A DNA stretch of 64,000 nt from Cheilinus undulatus. Its lineage: Eukaryota > Chordata > Actinopteri > Labriformes > Labridae. The notes under the pieces were generated by a model, which was not told the DNA's origin, ran no database searches, and was given only the letters and a program-made list of their open reading frames with translations. Location: assembly GCF_018320785.1 (NCBI RefSeq), contig NC_054880.1, forward strand, positions 1,484,827 to 1,548,826. Direction: 5' to 3'. A program made the position numbers and the translations under genes. Below, piece after piece: positions 10,172 to 22,964 of the stretch (positions are counted from its first letter, which is position 1; every line of letters begins with the position of its first letter).

Positions 10172-13100
10172 GTTTGTTCTGTTACTTTGACCCTCTTTCA
10201 TAGTTTTCCCTTTGTATACAAGACCAGGTCGCGCGACTGTATTCCAGACTTTACGGTAAACTAACGGCCGTTGTGTTTGAGGTGAACGTTTGCAGCTTTA
10301 TTTCCCCTATTTATTACGAAAGGTAACTGCAACAGCAGTAAAATGAGAAACATGAACATAGAGTTGGTTTAATATTTAATATTTTGGAACCGTTGCCTTT
10401 TAAACAAGCCTACTTGTAAAATTGGCTTTACTTCCCCTATTCAACTATTGACAATTTACGTCTAAATTGCTTAAAAACAGTTATTACAACTTTGTCCTTG
10501 TTAAAATAGGACTGCAAATGTCTTTAAGAAAATCTTGTAAACTGTCTGCTTGGTCATTAAGTTACTTGCTTAAATCTAATGATGTTTTTAATTTAATTTA
10601 ATTTAATACAACTTTCTTCATGCAAATTTAGAACTTAACATTATTACTCTATTTTTAATTTTTTTGTTGTACCTTTACTGTGTAAATCTGATCAACCTTA
10701 GTTGTTTTAAATATACAATAATACATTTGACTTGACTCCTATGACACTATTTAATAGTTTAAACTATTTTTGTTTATATTTCCTCTATTTCTAATGTATT
10801 ATTGTCACCAAGGAATATCTTATCTTTTATCTTATGACTTCATTTAATTCCAATTTATACAATAATACTAACTTATTCTTCAAAATCTGTGATTTTTTTC
10901 TTCTTTTTTTTGGCCCTTTTATACTTAATTGTGTGGTCATATTCATTTGAGGTTTTGATTCAAATAAAGAAGATGGACAATGTAAGCGCTTTCAAAATCT
11001 ATAAACGTGAAGGTTATTAAAGTAAGAGATTAGCTGAATTCCTTCTCATAACCATAACTTGCATAAATGCGTTATATATTTCCAATTCAGAGTCAAACAA
11101 ATAAAAAAAGATACTTCAGCACTATTATGTAAATCTTTTGATTAGTCTGTCTGAGCTTTACTTGAGTGTTATTTCTAGAGACATTTATGACTTAACCTTT
11201 TCTCCACTATATTTGAATTACACATCCTTACTATACATTTTATTTTCTCTTTTTCTAAACTCAAACCCCAAAGGCAGTTAACTGTGTTTGTAGAAATGAA
11301 ACGTCACCGTTTTTCGATGATAACTGATTAAAGTCACCCACAGGTGTCTTACCATTCATATTTTAATTGCCATTGAACCGTCTGTGATAACTGCGCTTTA
11401 ACTAACGTACAGCCAGCAGGGAAAAATGCCCACAATTGGCTTGGAGATGTAAAGAAAACCTCAGGGAGGAGAAAGACATCACTGTAGCTCTACTCTGCTA
11501 AAATACATCAGCACTGTGAATCAAATTTAACCAAAATGTAAGCCTAGTACCTTTGACTGCTGGCTTGAGGGGGAACAAAATCAGATTGTGGGAGTAGCAC
11601 TCACATACTGTAGCTCATTCTCATCTGCTCCAAAAGTCCATGAAAAAAAAGTACTCCTAAAATGTAGTAAGGGTCCTGTTTGTCAGGAATATTAAACTTC
11701 TATGTAATCTGCATTGAACTGGCAGAATAGAATCTTATGAGCTCATGCATTCAAGGGCAGTAAACGAAACCCAGAGTAACTCTGAAAATGTAAATAAAAT
11801 ATCTTTATACAACAGATTTAACAAATGCAATTTGACAGATGGAATCATGACCCTTTTAACTCAAGATTTTCTCATTTTATACCACTTCTGCTGAACAAAT
11901 GGACTGTTCTTGTGTTTTCCCACCAAACAGAAAGGTACTGTTAGTGGTACAAATAAAGACTGAGATTGGTAAGGAGCTTTGGATTGAAAATTTGTCCTGT
12001 ATATCTGTTTTTGTTTGGTAACTTTGGTATGCAACTGTCCTATCAAACATAAAGTGATGGATGATATGTCATCTAAAGCATGTGGTACCAATAAAGTATC
12101 AATATATCAAAGAAAATTAACACCTGTCAAGAAAGTGCCTTTGTTAATGAGGTTTCCATGTTTAATGTTAATATTCATACAAAATAAAGTGTATAGCCCC
12201 TGTGCTGCTAATTTGATTGTGGTGTTTTTACATACAAGACTTGATGAAAGGATTTGAAATAATGAAACTGTGTTTTTTGTAGATTTTCAGAAAATTATGA
12301 CAATACCATAATTCTACTGATAACTGGGATTTTGATTCATGATAATTCTGATATGAAATTTAATATTTACATCTCTATGTGTCGTTAGGAGGGTGGTTTT
12401 CTAAGAGGTGATGTTGAGCTGGTGAAAAAAACAATGTTGTGCTCAAGTAATAATTTGACTGAGCAACTTTCACCTGAATTGAAGCAAACTGTATTCATTT
12501 CTTTAGTTGGATTTTAAAGGGACTGTGCATGTTAATCAACATTTCTGTTAATATTCCAGAGTAAGTCAAGAGGCTATTTTTCATCTGCAGTTTCCAAAAT
12601 ACATAAAGCAGCCATGACAAACATGAAGCAGCTTTAAACAAATGTTCTACCAGCATAAGCGTCTAAGCTTTGACTCAAGTAACAACACTGTGAGATGTGA
12701 TTGCTGTCTTTGGTATTAGATTTGTTTTCCTCTCTAAAACTGGTTAGAATAAAAAAAATATTGATACCTGGTTTGATTCCAAAGCAAAGAATGATGTCCT
12801 GGACACCCCAAACTGCTTAATTGAATTATTTTTCTTTTTAAGTCCCTGTAAAGTGATAGTAAAAAAAATCTAATTTTAGGGTTGTTGTATGACATTCCAC
12901 TGTGTTATAAACCACAAGGCCAAATTTCAGCCATGAAAATCATCTCTAACTTTATAAAGTTAAGCTTCAAAATCATGAAAAAAGGGACACTAAAATCTGC
13001 TCTTGGATGGCGTGGGTGTGTTGGTCGAATGTGCTGAAGTCACGCCCACTCACAAAGAATACGATCCTCTTAGAGAGACAGAAGTTTGATTAAATTGACC

Positions 13101-14413
13101 GTTTTCTGGTGCCGATCTGTCTATTATGATGCTTTTAATGATGCTTTAGGCCACTGGGGCTGATAGATTTGGGAAATTTACCTCACAATGAACAGAAATG
13201 TAGCATTTAACTGGCTGTTAACTTTCACAGGTTTGAAGGCAGTGACATCAGACTAGGGCTGAACGATTTGGGGAAATAATCTAATTGCGATTTTTTTCAC
13301 CCAACATTGCGATTGCAATTTAACATGTGATTATTCTTCAGGCTCCTCATCTTATAAACCATTCTATATTACAACACATCAAGCTATTTCCCCCAGAAAT
13401 GTACGTATATGGAATCTCCCAAAATCTACAAATAAATGTTCAAAAATTCTAAGAGAATAACTAAAAATTAAAAACCTGCCCCACCACCCAAAAAAATCAA
13501 ATCAAATTCCCCCCAAATTACAAATAACATTCCTCAAATTTTCATAAAAATTCTAAAACAAAGCTACCCCCCCAAAATTAAATTAACTTCTTAAAAAATT
13601 TACAAATAAATGTGTCAAATTTTCATGAAATTACCTAAAAGTTTCAAAGCTAATTCTCCCAGAAATTTGAATCGAATTCCACCAAATTTACAAATAAATG
13701 TTAAACATTTCCATAAAAATACCTAAAATTTTCTAAACGAATTTCTAAAGAAATTCAAATCAAATTCCCAAATATTGCAAATAAATGTATCAAATTTTCA
13801 AGAAGGTACTTTAAATTTTTAAAGCAAATTTACCCCCCAAAATTCAAATCAGATTCCTAAAAATGTCAAAATACATTTCTCAAATTTCCCCCAAAATTAA
13901 AATCAATCGAACAAAAATGTCTTATTGCAATTATTTTGTCCTATATTGCAAATATTTTGTCCTATATTGCAAATTTGATTTGAATGGTAATGAAGGGAGT
14001 GATGATTTTATGGATTTCTTATTTTGAAGAAGACAAAAATATACAAAACCAAGGAAAGTAACTGAAAAAGGAGAAAATACTGGCACTTGAATGTTTGCAT
14101 TATGTGTAGAGCAAAACACCTCTGCCTCAAAATTTTCAGATTGCTGAATTAAATGGTGAGGACAGAGGCTGTGATGGAGAGCAGAGCAGAGAGGTACACA
14201 GCAGGTAGAAAGAGGCACATCTTTTGCATTAGTCAAACAAAATCCAGTCTTTCTTCATGTTTTTGCAGCAGTGTTGTGTGTTTCTAGCTTCTCTAGTGCT
14301 TACACATTGTGAAACAATTGAAAAATAACATCCCTCTCTGTATCATCACTCTGTTTTAACAACAGGGCACTGATGCTCTCATTTATCTTATTTATTTTTG
14401 GTGTGTTCTGCAG
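10172..14413 (+). other. Intron of gene B
   Basis: AT-rich intron from the donor GTTTGTTCT to the acceptor TTCTGCAG at 14406-14413. It holds a hAT-like relic at 13254-13975. The piece 12840-13240 has the even composition of an old dispersed repeat, but I cannot assign it. No other gene is apparent. Confidence 0.6.
13254..13975 (+). mobile_element. hAT-like relic (AGGGCTGAACGATTTGGGG) with internal repeats
   Basis: It opens TAGGGCTGAACGATTTGGGG and continues aatctaattgcgattttttt, the complement of the 3' end of the element at 52475-52987. The interior is a diverged repeat of about 90-100 bp (aaattcaaatcaaattccc with aaatttacaaataaatgt). It fades near gtcctatattgcaaa, and no matching terminal repeat is seen at the far end. 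Non-coding. Confidence 0.6.
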
Positions 14414-15809
14414 ATGTCGAGCCACTGTTGGTGATCCTCCCTCTGAGCAGCAGGAGTGGAGCCCCAGTCTGGACCAGGAGGACACTAACCCTTTGCACAT
14501 TAAAGAGGAAGAGGAAGAACAGGGGATCAGCCAGGAGGGACTGGACGGAGTTAACACCTTCGAGTTCCCCTTCATTCCTGACCCTGTGAAGAGTGAAGAT
14601 GAGGAAGAGAAACCACAAATTTCACAGCTTCATGAAGTACAAACAGAACAGATGGAAAGTGAAGCTGATGGAGAGGAATGTGGTGGATCTGAACAGTCGT
14701 GGAACTCAGATTCAGAGGGAGATTTACATCCAGAGATTGAGATCAAGCTTGAAGACTCCTCTGAAGCTGAGACGGATGTCAGTGATGATTGGAGTGATAC
14801 AACAGAACATCAGTCAGGTTCAAACTCTGGAAGAAAATTCGTACAGAAGAGATCAGCCCTGTCTAAGAAATCGCATAGCTGCTCTGAGTGCGATAAAACA
14901 TTCAGATGGAAATGTCATCTGACTGTTCACATGAGAATTCACTCAGGAGAGAAACCTTTCAGCTGCACTCAGTGTGGCAAAAAATTCCACCATAAGTGGT
15001 CTCTAGTCCATCACATGAGATTTCACTCAGGAGAGAAACATTTCAGCTGCCCTGTGTGTGGGAAAAAGTTTGGACAGAAAGGACACCGGAATGTGCACAT
15101 GCTAGTTCACAGTGGAGAGAAACAATTCAGCTGCTCCTACTGTAGTAAAAGATTCAATCACAAAGGAAATCTACTTAAACACATGAAGATTCACCAGGAA
15201 GAGAAACCCTTTAGCTGCCCACAATGTTTTAAAACCTTCACATTTAAAGGGACTCTTATCAATCACATAAGAGTACACCAAAATGATAAGCCCTTTGGCT
15301 GTAATGTCTGTGGTAAATTATTTCTATTTCAGTCAGCACTTACTACACACATGTTTGTTCATACTGGAGAGAAACCCTTTAGCTGCTCTGAGTGTGATAA
15401 AAGTTTTAAACAGAGGTCTAACCTGACCAGACACATGTTAAGTCACACAGGGGAGAAACGCTTCAGCTGCTCTGAGTGTGACAAAAAATTCACTCAGAAG
15501 TCTAATCTGAGCAAACACATGTTGGTTCACACAGGAGAGAAACCCTTCGGCTGCTCTGTATGTGGATTAAGATTCAACCAAAAGGGTAATCTGACCTCAC
15601 ACATGTTGCTTCACACGGGAGAAAAGCCCTTTAGCTGCACTGAGTGTGATAAAAAATTTAATAAAAAGTTTCATCTGAATTCACACATGTTGACTCACAC
15701 AGGAGAGAAACCCTACACCTGCTCTGAGTGTGACAAAAGATTTCACAAGAAGTTTGATCTGAACCGACATGTTTGTTCACACAGTAGAGAAAACCTTCAG
15801 CTGCTATGA
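14414..15809 (+). CDS. C2H2 zinc-finger protein, gene B, last exon (11 fingers)
   Basis: Probable nuclear DNA-binding protein. The first base completes the Arg codon begun in exon 1 (AG|A), then CRATVGDPPSEQQEWSPSLD leads into an acidic linker with IKEEEEEQ and VKSEDEEEK motifs. Several match the psi-K-x-E SUMO consensus (inference: modification and repression). Eleven C2H2 fingers follow from about 14875 to 15780, mostly with HTGEKPF-type linkers. Finger 3 has Arg where the helix normally has core Leu (GQKGHRNVH), so it may fold poorly. A small deletion after finger 11 (AGAGAAAACCTTC where relatives have AGAGAGAAACCCTTC) shifts the frame to an early stop, giving LQLL. Decayed finger sequence continues after it. 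Target sequence unknown. Confidence 0.88.
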
Positions 15810-16225
15810 GTGAGGTAAAAGATTGCAGCAATGGTAGTGTGAAGTCAGAGAGACCCCCCAGCTGCAGGGTTTTTTTTTAATCAAAGGCATAAACTGTGAA
15901 AAAGACAGGTGTGTTAGAGATTAGCTTCAGGATGCAAAATAAAAAGAGCTAATGAGGAGGACTGTAAGACAAAAACCAGGCCAACTTGTGTCAAGGAAAA
16001 ATTACAACCACAGACTGAGGACAAGTCTGATGACTCATCTGAAGCTGAGACTGAAGACAGATGAGATAATTACAGGGAGACCAGAGAATATCAATTAGGT
16101 TTAATCTTTAAAAAATTAATAAGTGATGTAAGACCTGATTAAGCATCAACTGATCTGGAGGAGGACGTGGATTTTGAAGAGCAGAAGAGGAGTGAGGTGG
16201 TATCTATGGTGTCTGGACCTTGCTT
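15810..16225 (+). pseudogene. Decayed tail of gene B: broken fingers and a second acidic module
   Basis: Immediately after the stop another frame resembles CYECGKRLQ, then a tail with GTGTGTTAGAG like the LKRHKCA region of C and D. At 15970-16090 there are pieces of an acidic module (ccacagactgaggacaagtc, gaagctgagactgaagacag). Gene C has a similar module still in frame, so gene B has lost it. Confidence 0.65.
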
Positions 16226-16299
16226 TTCTTTTCTTGCATATGTTTCAAGAATTATTTTGCATTTGTTCCAGCAGATTGAGTGGGAAACAGATCAGAGGG

Positions 16300-16425
16300 G
16301 AGAGCGTGGAGAGTAGAGAGTAAGGCGGGAAAGGAGTCACAGGCTGGACTTGAGCTAGGACTGCTCATGTACACCAGGCGAGGTAAACGCTACACCATCT
16401 GTACCCCAGGATGTGTTGTTCTTAC
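16300..16425 (-). repeat. Possible tRNA-derived SINE fragment
   Basis: Read on the minus strand it has a tRNA-like head (ggtgtagcgttta as A-box-like, agctcaagtcc as B-box-like, about 40 bases apart). No intact tRNA fold was built and no tail is seen. Confidence 0.35.
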
Positions 16426-16843
16426 CTTGTGCAGGAGGTAGATACATACCAGTATCCAATCCCTGTATCGAGAAATGGTTGCTGATATTAAGCCAAAGTA
16501 CTCATACTTTTAAAAATCTGCAAATACTGTACTTGGTATGTCAAATTTGGACTTGTGTGCAGTTTGTTGAAATTACAACATAAACAACGATGACAAAAGT
16601 GGTGGAGAATGAAAACTATGCACTGATAAATTGTCAAGAGGAGGGATGAAGAATATCTGATGAAATAAACTTTCACAATAATTTATTGAACAAAATGGTA
16701 TCCATAAGCACTCTTATCAGGACTCAGTATCAGTGAGTATGCTAATAAAAGTACTTTTTCTTGGTCTAGAAATGAACGTCTTGTTTCCCTTTTTTGTTTT
16801 TCTTAGGTTAGATTTGTTTCAAATCTATTTTTTGGGGAAGTGA

Positions 16844-16849
16844 AATAAA
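16844..16849 (+). promoter_or_regulatory. Candidate poly(A) signal of gene B
   Basis: AATAAA about 1 kb after the stop, followed by gcttgtgggttttt (GT-rich). A second AATAAA lies at 16744-16749. Which is used cannot be told. Confidence 0.35.
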
Positions 16850-16859
16850 GCTTGTGGGT

Positions 16860-17690
16860 TTTTCAACTGTGCAGTCACTTATGTCTGTGAAAAGTTACTG
16901 TGTTCCTGAATCATGTCTTTCATAACAAAAAACAGCTTACAGCACAAACTCAGTGTGGAAACAGGCTTCTGAAGAAGAAACTACATGTCTACATTTGCAT
17001 GTTACTGGCTGTTGGCACCTCCTATTCCAGCAGGAATTTAAAGGTCAGTTTGCTTTTATGCTTCCAAAAGCATGTAAAGTAGTTGTTTCTAAGTGTTTTA
17101 TCTGCGTTAACAAAAAAAAAAAAAAAAAAAAAATTCAAAAAAAAAACAAGGCTAGCATTGACAGGGTAACAGAGATAAATAAAGCTGAAGGTAAATTACT
17201 CCAAATAAAAGTAGTGATCACAAAAGTCACTGGCCATAAATCAGTGATGGATTAAGGCCACAACTGTGAATATTACATAATAGAAATTTCAATAAAATTT
17301 GAATGTAATATGCTGGATGTAAAGGCCTCATTTAATTCAGTGGGAAATTAATGAAACGGGTACTGTTAATCGTTAACTCATTACAAAAGCCTTGGAAGTA
17401 CAGAGGTTATATGGGACAGGAAATGTTAAAAAAAAAGGTGAGTTGAGTTGTGACTTCCAGCTTTTATTGTGAAGGTCAAGCTGCACTAGAAGTCATTTTG
17501 ATGTGGAGCAATGTGGTGTGTTGGAAACGTGTTACCAAAGAACCTCAGAAAAAAAGGCTGATCCAAAGAATTTAGGTTCCTTTCTTTGTTTTTCAGTAGA
17601 TACGTGTTTTGTTTGATCACAGGGTAGTTACTGTGGACCACACTCTAACTGTTCTTCAGAATGGTTCTTATTGTTTGTTTTAAGGTCGCC
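16860..17690. other. Intergenic stretch with an A-run
   Basis: No gene recognised. A run of about 22 A lies at 17112-17133 and may be the tail of a retroposed sequence, but I could not identify the body. Confidence 0.4.
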
Positions 17691-17694
17691 CCTC

Positions 17695-18127
17695 TAGTAC
17701 GGGTATGGGGCCTTTAACACACTTTGGTTAAGGCACATCAGTGTCTCCCTGTAGCCACAGAGATATAAAATAAGTCTACCACTGCTAGTCAATATCTCAT
17801 TTTACTTTAAAACTACACAGACATAGGTCAGAGGTCATCTCAACCTTTTAATGTTCTCTTATTTCACTTTCAGTCCATAACAAGTTCTTTTCTCTGTGGT
17901 TAAGTTCATGTTGAAACCTTCAGTCTACCAGTAAAGGCAGGTCTGTATCCAAACAAAGTCAATGAATCCTGGTTTAAGACATCTGAAAAAAAAACCAGAT
18001 TAACACAGATTAAAATGCTAAATAATAGATTTCTAAAATAGGATAAATAGGGTGTGATTTATCCCAGTTAACTACAAAAATTCAGAGATTAATCACAATT
18101 AAGAATTTTAATCTTTTGACAGCCCTA
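17695..18127 (+). mobile_element. hAT-like relic, 5' end missing (TTTTGACAGCCCT end)
   Basis: The end AATCTTTTGACAGCCCT matches the complement of the start of the copy at 19917. The interior shares aacacactttggttaag, the tccataac stretch and the aaaagcaggtctgtacc-like stretch with that copy. It has the 3' terminus but not the 5' one. Non-coding. Confidence 0.6.
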
Positions 18128-18418
18128 ATTTCAGCCTTACTCTATTCAGATGATGTTTGCATTGTGTTTCTGGACTGGACCAAGGCTACAAGCTAAGCCG
18201 CATTGGCCTGAGCTAGTTGGTGAAGCTTTGCCAGTCAGAAAACTGTAGTTTGGCTTCATAAACATAAAAAAATCACCAAGACTGTTTAAATAATGAGTTC
18301 AATGATCGGCTCTTCTATTGTCATAGTGGGGTTTTCAACTTACAAAATATAACATTATATAATTTTTATCATTATTGCACAGTGTATGAGTTTTTTAAAA
18401 GTTCTTTGTACATAACAT

Positions 18419-18461
<43 letters not shown>
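18419..18461. repeat. (ATT)n microsatellite
   Basis: About 14 perfect ATT triplets. The poly-Tyr open frame across it is an artefact. Confidence 0.95.
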
Positions 18462-18462
<1 letters not shown>

Positions 18463-18769
18463 AGAGGCTAAATAAAATGTACACAGAATCAGAGTCCTTA
18501 TTTCTCCTTTCTGATTTGATATGTTCAAGAAATAAAACTACTCTGCTTCAGGCAACCCCATGGATACTACAAGCTCCAGTCTTATCTGATAGCAACTTCA
18601 TGCAAGACTCAACAGATACTCTGTTAAAATCTTAGTGAAAAAAAAACACGATTTCTTTTGCATTTATGGTGCCATTTCCACCATAAAAAAAAACAAACAA
18701 AACTTGAGCTGCACAATACAAACAGAAATTAGTTTAAGTAAGAACATGTTCTGAGAGAAGGCACTTATT

Positions 18770-19095
18770 GTGAAGGCCACAAACAGCGCTGCACCGGAAG
18801 TAGCTTTCATTGAGCATACGTCACTCGGTATTTTGCAGAATGGCGACGGGCTGGAGCAGCTTTATCATTTGCGTCCCGTGGAGAGTGCAGCAGCAGCGGC
18901 AGCCATGAACATTTACAGCCTCAGTGTGGCTAAATGATCATCTAAATGCACTCTGTACTGTGAATCTCTTTGCCAGTGTTTTTACTTCAAATGTCCGCTT
19001 GATAGACTATAAAGCTAGCTTAGCTTAGCATACTAGCAGTAGACAGACTGACGGGCACGGAACTCAGCCGTAGAGAGCCAGCGAAGTTACTGTTA
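18770..19095 (+). promoter_or_regulatory. Promoter and 5'UTR block of gene C
   Basis: Same order as in the gene B block: ACCGGAAGTA (ETS-like, 18793), a CRE-like TACGTCAC (18817) and AATGGCGAC (YY1-like, 18839). About 170 bases on comes GCTAGCTTAGCTTAGCATAC with a GACGGG motif. The spacing and order are kept although surrounding bases differ, which supports functional constraint or recent duplication. Confidence 0.65.
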
Positions 19096-19232
19096 GAATG
19101 CTAGCAGTGCTTTTGAACGAGTTTATCTGGAGAATAAGTCACTTTCTTTATGTGAAAATGTTCATTTTGTAAGTTGGAAGTGTTTTTACAAACCAGAAGC
19201 ACTCTGTTGAAGATACACCGGACAGTTGGAAA

Positions 19233-19285
19233 ATGGAAACTCCTGGACGCTGTTTTCTTCCCTCAGCTTTACTGAAACAGAACAG
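19233..19285 (+). CDS. First coding exon of zinc-finger gene C
   Basis: ATG in context GAAAATGGAA opens METPGRCFLPSALLKQN, ending in AG before the donor GTTTGTTCC at 19286. It joins the last exon at 20985 to make an Arg codon and continues in the zinc-finger frame. Homologous to exon 1 of gene B. The upstream part of the ancestral exon (FERTI-EYEEE region) is largely lost here, which leaves this ATG as the best start. Confidence 0.6.
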
Positions 19286-19498
19286 GTTTGTTCCTTTTTT
19301 ATTGTTCATCTCTCAAAGTTTTAACTCTGTATCAAACAGAAGACAAACGGAAGTGGTACTGTTTTCTAAACCTTACGGTATCCGTCAAGTTAAAGGTTTG
19401 TATTTGGGAGTTTATATCCGTAGTACAGATTTATAGAGAGTTTTTGTTTATATCTGGAATAAAGGCAGTGAAATAGCTGATTTTACTCAGGTTAAAAA

Positions 19499-19642
<144 letters not shown>

Positions 19643-19916
19643 CTAGAATAGAGTTGTACATTGATGAGTTTTAAGTAGGAAGTGTACTAAAGCAAAGTCA
19701 GATTACATAAATACATTTGAAGTTTAATTCTATGGATTTCTTGTAAATTTACAAACTGTATTTTGTGTAACACTTTTTATCTAACACATTTGTTCCCATA
19801 AATGTAGAACTTTATTTATTAGAATATGCAGCCAGATGTTTATTACATTTTTTTAGGCATGATTCACAAGAAAAGAAACAGAATATATGTATATATATAT
19901 ATGAAGTATATAAAGC

Positions 19917-20425
19917 AGGGCTGTCAAGATTAATCACACTAATCTTGATTAACTGTTGTCCACAGTTAGTGCACCATTTTTTTAAATCTTGATAAATTCT
20001 CTAAATTATTGTTCCTTTCAACACACTTTGGTTAAGTCACTTCAGCGTGTCTCTCTGCAGCCACAGTGATATAAACCAAGTCCACTAATGCTCCTATATG
20101 TCTAATTTCACCTTAAAAAACCTACAGACATCTCAGTGGACAAGTAAAAAGTCACCTGAACCTTGTCTTACTGGATATTTCACATTCTCGTTTTTTTTTT
20201 TTTTTTAATTTCCTTTTTAATCCATAACATATTCCTTTTTCTGTGTTTAAGTTCATGTCATAATCTCCATCCACCTGTAAAAGCAGGTCTGTACCCATAC
20301 AGGAAGTGAATTATCCTTAGTAGAAAAATCCAAAATGATACAAAAACATATTTAGATGCAACATAGTGGAATTTTAGAATGTGATAAAAAAAAAAAATAA
20401 GTACTAAAATTCGGAGCTTTAATAT
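19917..20425 (+). mobile_element. hAT-like relic (CAGGGCTGTCAAGATTAAT start)
   Basis: It starts CAGGGCTGTCAAGATTAATC, the complement of the end at 18127, and shares the interior with that copy in the same orientation. The 3' terminal repeat is missing. A shorter relic of the same kind starts at about 35236 (AGGGCTGTCAGCATTAATC). Non-coding. Confidence 0.6.
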
Positions 20426-20984
20426 TCATATTTTAAATATTTTTGTTTAGCTCACAGTAGGGCAGGCTTGTGGCTTGTAGCAGTAATCCCACTACTTTAG
20501 TAAATGTACCTAATTGATTTTATTTCAGATAAACATAATGCTGCTGATTAAAACAGTAAAACTGTTGATTTTATACTTCTCAGTTACAGCAAAATCTCAC
20601 CGATAAGTACTTTGCTTTTAATCAAATTAGTAAAAAAAGATGAGAAAAAAGTCTTTTGAATAAAAACATAATGTTACCCTTTAAAATCAACAGTTATACA
20701 ATGTTTCTTATTTGCTATAAGAAAATGTTTTAACTTGTTTAAAAGAAGAAAGCAGTTGACAAACGATGTGAAAATAAATGAAGGGTGCCAATTTTGAGCA
20801 AGTAGGTATTTACACCCCTCCGTTCTTTGCAGATGTTTAAGTTTCATTTTAATGAAACTGTTAATTGAGACCTGAACAAAGTAAACATCAAAAAGTAATC
20901 ATCATGCTAATTGTCTGGTTTATTTAGAGTCCAGTCACAGTTTTCCATTCTCTGTGTGTTCTTGTATTTTGGTGTGTTCTACAG
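20426..20984 (+). other. Intron of gene C, last part
   Basis: AT-rich, ending with the acceptor GTTCTACAG at 20976-20984. The last 50 bases resemble the matching intron ends of genes A, B and D. Nothing else is recognised. Confidence 0.55.
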
Positions 20985-22920
20985 ACATCCAGCTGCTGTT
21001 GGTGAGCTCCTCCCTGAGCAGGAGGAGTGGAGCCCCAGTCTGGACCAGGAAGACACTGAGCCGCCATGCATCAAAGAGGAAGAGGATGAACTTTGGAGCA
21101 ATCGGGAAGGACTGGAAGAGGCTGATATTATCAAGTTCACATTTAATCCTGTCTCTGTGAAGAGTGAAAATGATGAGGAGAAAAATCAGACATTGCTGCT
21201 TCATCAAATAAAAACAGAAGAAATAGAAAGTGAAAGTGAAGGAGAGGACTGTGGAGGATTGGAGCCTGCAGTGGACCAGGACCCAGAGAGAATTTCAAAT
21301 TCAGACACTGAGGACAAAAATAAAGACTATTCTGAAGCTGAGACTGAAGATTGTGAAGCTTTCAGCTTTAACACTGAGTGTCAGTCAGTGGAAAAGACTA
21401 AATATAAGAGGCCAAAGACTGATGAGAGTTCACACATCTGCTCTCAGTGTGGTAAATCATTCAAAGAGAAAAGCTATCTAGATATACACATGAGAATTCA
21501 TACAGGGGAAAAGCCCTTCAGCTGCTCTGAATGTGGAAAATGTTTTAATCAAAGAGGGAATCTAATTCAGCACATAAAAATTCATCAAAATGAGAAACCC
21601 TTTAGCTGCTCTGAGTGTGGTAAAAGCTTCAAACTTAAAGGAAATCTACTTCAGCATATGAAAATTCACCAAAATGAGAAACCGTTTGGTTGTTCTCAGT
21701 GTTTTAAAACATTCAAACAAAAGGGGGCTCTAAAACAACACATGAGAATTCATGAAGGTGAAAAGGCCTTCAACTGCCCTGAGTGTGGTAAAAAATTCAC
21801 AAATAAAGGACAAGTGTCTGCACACATGCTAGTACACACTGAAGAGAAGCTTTTCAGCTGCTCTGACTGTGGCAAAGGATTTAAACGTCAGCATGATCTG
21901 ACCAGACACATGTTGGTACACACGGGAGAGAAACCCTTCACCTGCCCTGAGTGCGATAAAGGATTTTACCAAAAGTTTCATTTGACTACCCACATGTTAC
22001 TTCACACCGGAGAGAAACCCTACTGCTGCCCTGAGTGCAATAAGAAATTTAAGCAAAAGTTTCATCTGACCAAACACATGATAGTTCACACAGGAGAGAA
22101 ACCTTTTAGCTGTCCTGAATGTGCTAAAAGTTTTTACCACAAGGCTAATTTGACCAAACATCTGGCACATCACAGAGGGGAGAAACCCTACAGCTGCAAG
22201 GTTTGTGAGCAAAGATTTTCCTGGTGCACACAGTTAAAAAGACACAAGTGTGCTGTTGGCCAGGCCACTGTTTTTCATCAGGCAAAGAAGAAAAGCAAGT
22301 CGGATAAAACAGCAGCTGATGGCAAAGACCGTGGAGGAGCTGGACCATGTAGGAGTTCTGATCGAGAGAGACAATCAGAGATTGAGGTTATGATTGACAA
22401 CTTTTCTGACCTTGAGAGTGAAGATAGTGATGATGAACAGTGGGAGACCAGAGGTGAGGAATCAAGTTTGAACTCTTTTAGAAATGATTATATATCTCAG
22501 AGTGCAGAAACATTTGACAGCATCCAATCGCCCTGCCATGAGTCCAATGAAACCTGCAACACCAGTGAGCTTATAATGATCAACAGAAAAAGAGAAGAGA
22601 GCCTTTTCAGTGGCCCAGGATGTATGAGAGGAGGTTTGGACCAACACAGAGTCCACAGAGGGGCAAAGCAGGAGAACCCTGATCCCACACTTACTGAAGA
22701 GGAAGAGGAGGATCTCTGGAGCAGTGGGCCTGACACAATCAAGTTCCCTTTCACCACTGTCTCTGTGAAGAGTGAAGATGATGAAGAGAAACTTCAGATC
22801 TCACAGTTTCATCAAAGACAAATTGAACAGATGGAAACCGTAGCTGAACAGGCCAGGAACTCAGATCAAGAGAGACATTTACAACCAAAGACTGAGGTCA
22901 AGACTGAAGAGTTGTTTTGA
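20985..22920 (+). CDS. C2H2 zinc-finger protein, gene C, last exon (10 fingers plus second acidic module)
   Basis: Probable nuclear DNA-binding protein. After the join (AG|A) the protein reads HPAAVGELLPEQEEWSPSLD, then an acidic linker with IKEEEDELW, VKSENDEEK and IKTEE motifs. Fingers 1-9 (21437-22175) are C2H2; finger 10 ends LKRHKC, a C2HC-like variant shared with gene D. A basic patch and a second acidic module follow (EEEEEDLWSS, VKSEDDEEK), which starts like a new N-terminus and stops at TGA at 22918. In gene A the equivalent second module is followed by more fingers; here they are lost. Fingers 2, 3 and 10 keep the same putative base-contact residues as gene D, while fingers 5 and 8 differ at all of them. 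Confidence 0.88.
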
Positions 22921-22962
22921 CCTTGAAGGACAGTGATAACTGGAAAGAGATCAGAGACTAGT
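22921..22962 (+). pseudogene. Short decayed continuation of gene C
   Basis: The bases after the stop (gaaggacagtgataactgga, then aagagatcagagac) match the acidic-module text of relatives in another frame. The original frame therefore ran on, and a small change created the stop. Confidence 0.55.
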
Positions 22963-22964
22963 AG

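Noticed and set aside
14300-14618. Minus-strand frames opposite the gene B exon start, and similar ones opposite A, C and D
   Set aside because: They are mirror frames of the conserved acidic linker; the plus-strand product is clear.
14398-14922. Alternative plus-strand frames in the gene B exon (DVEPLLVI and GAPVW readings)
   Set aside because: The first is the ancestral frame of the exon start, but it hits a stop after about 60 codons and does not reach the fingers. Kept only as evidence for the frame switch.
18417-18635. Open frame with a poly-Tyr start
   Set aside because: Created by the (ATT)n microsatellite; no homology beyond it.
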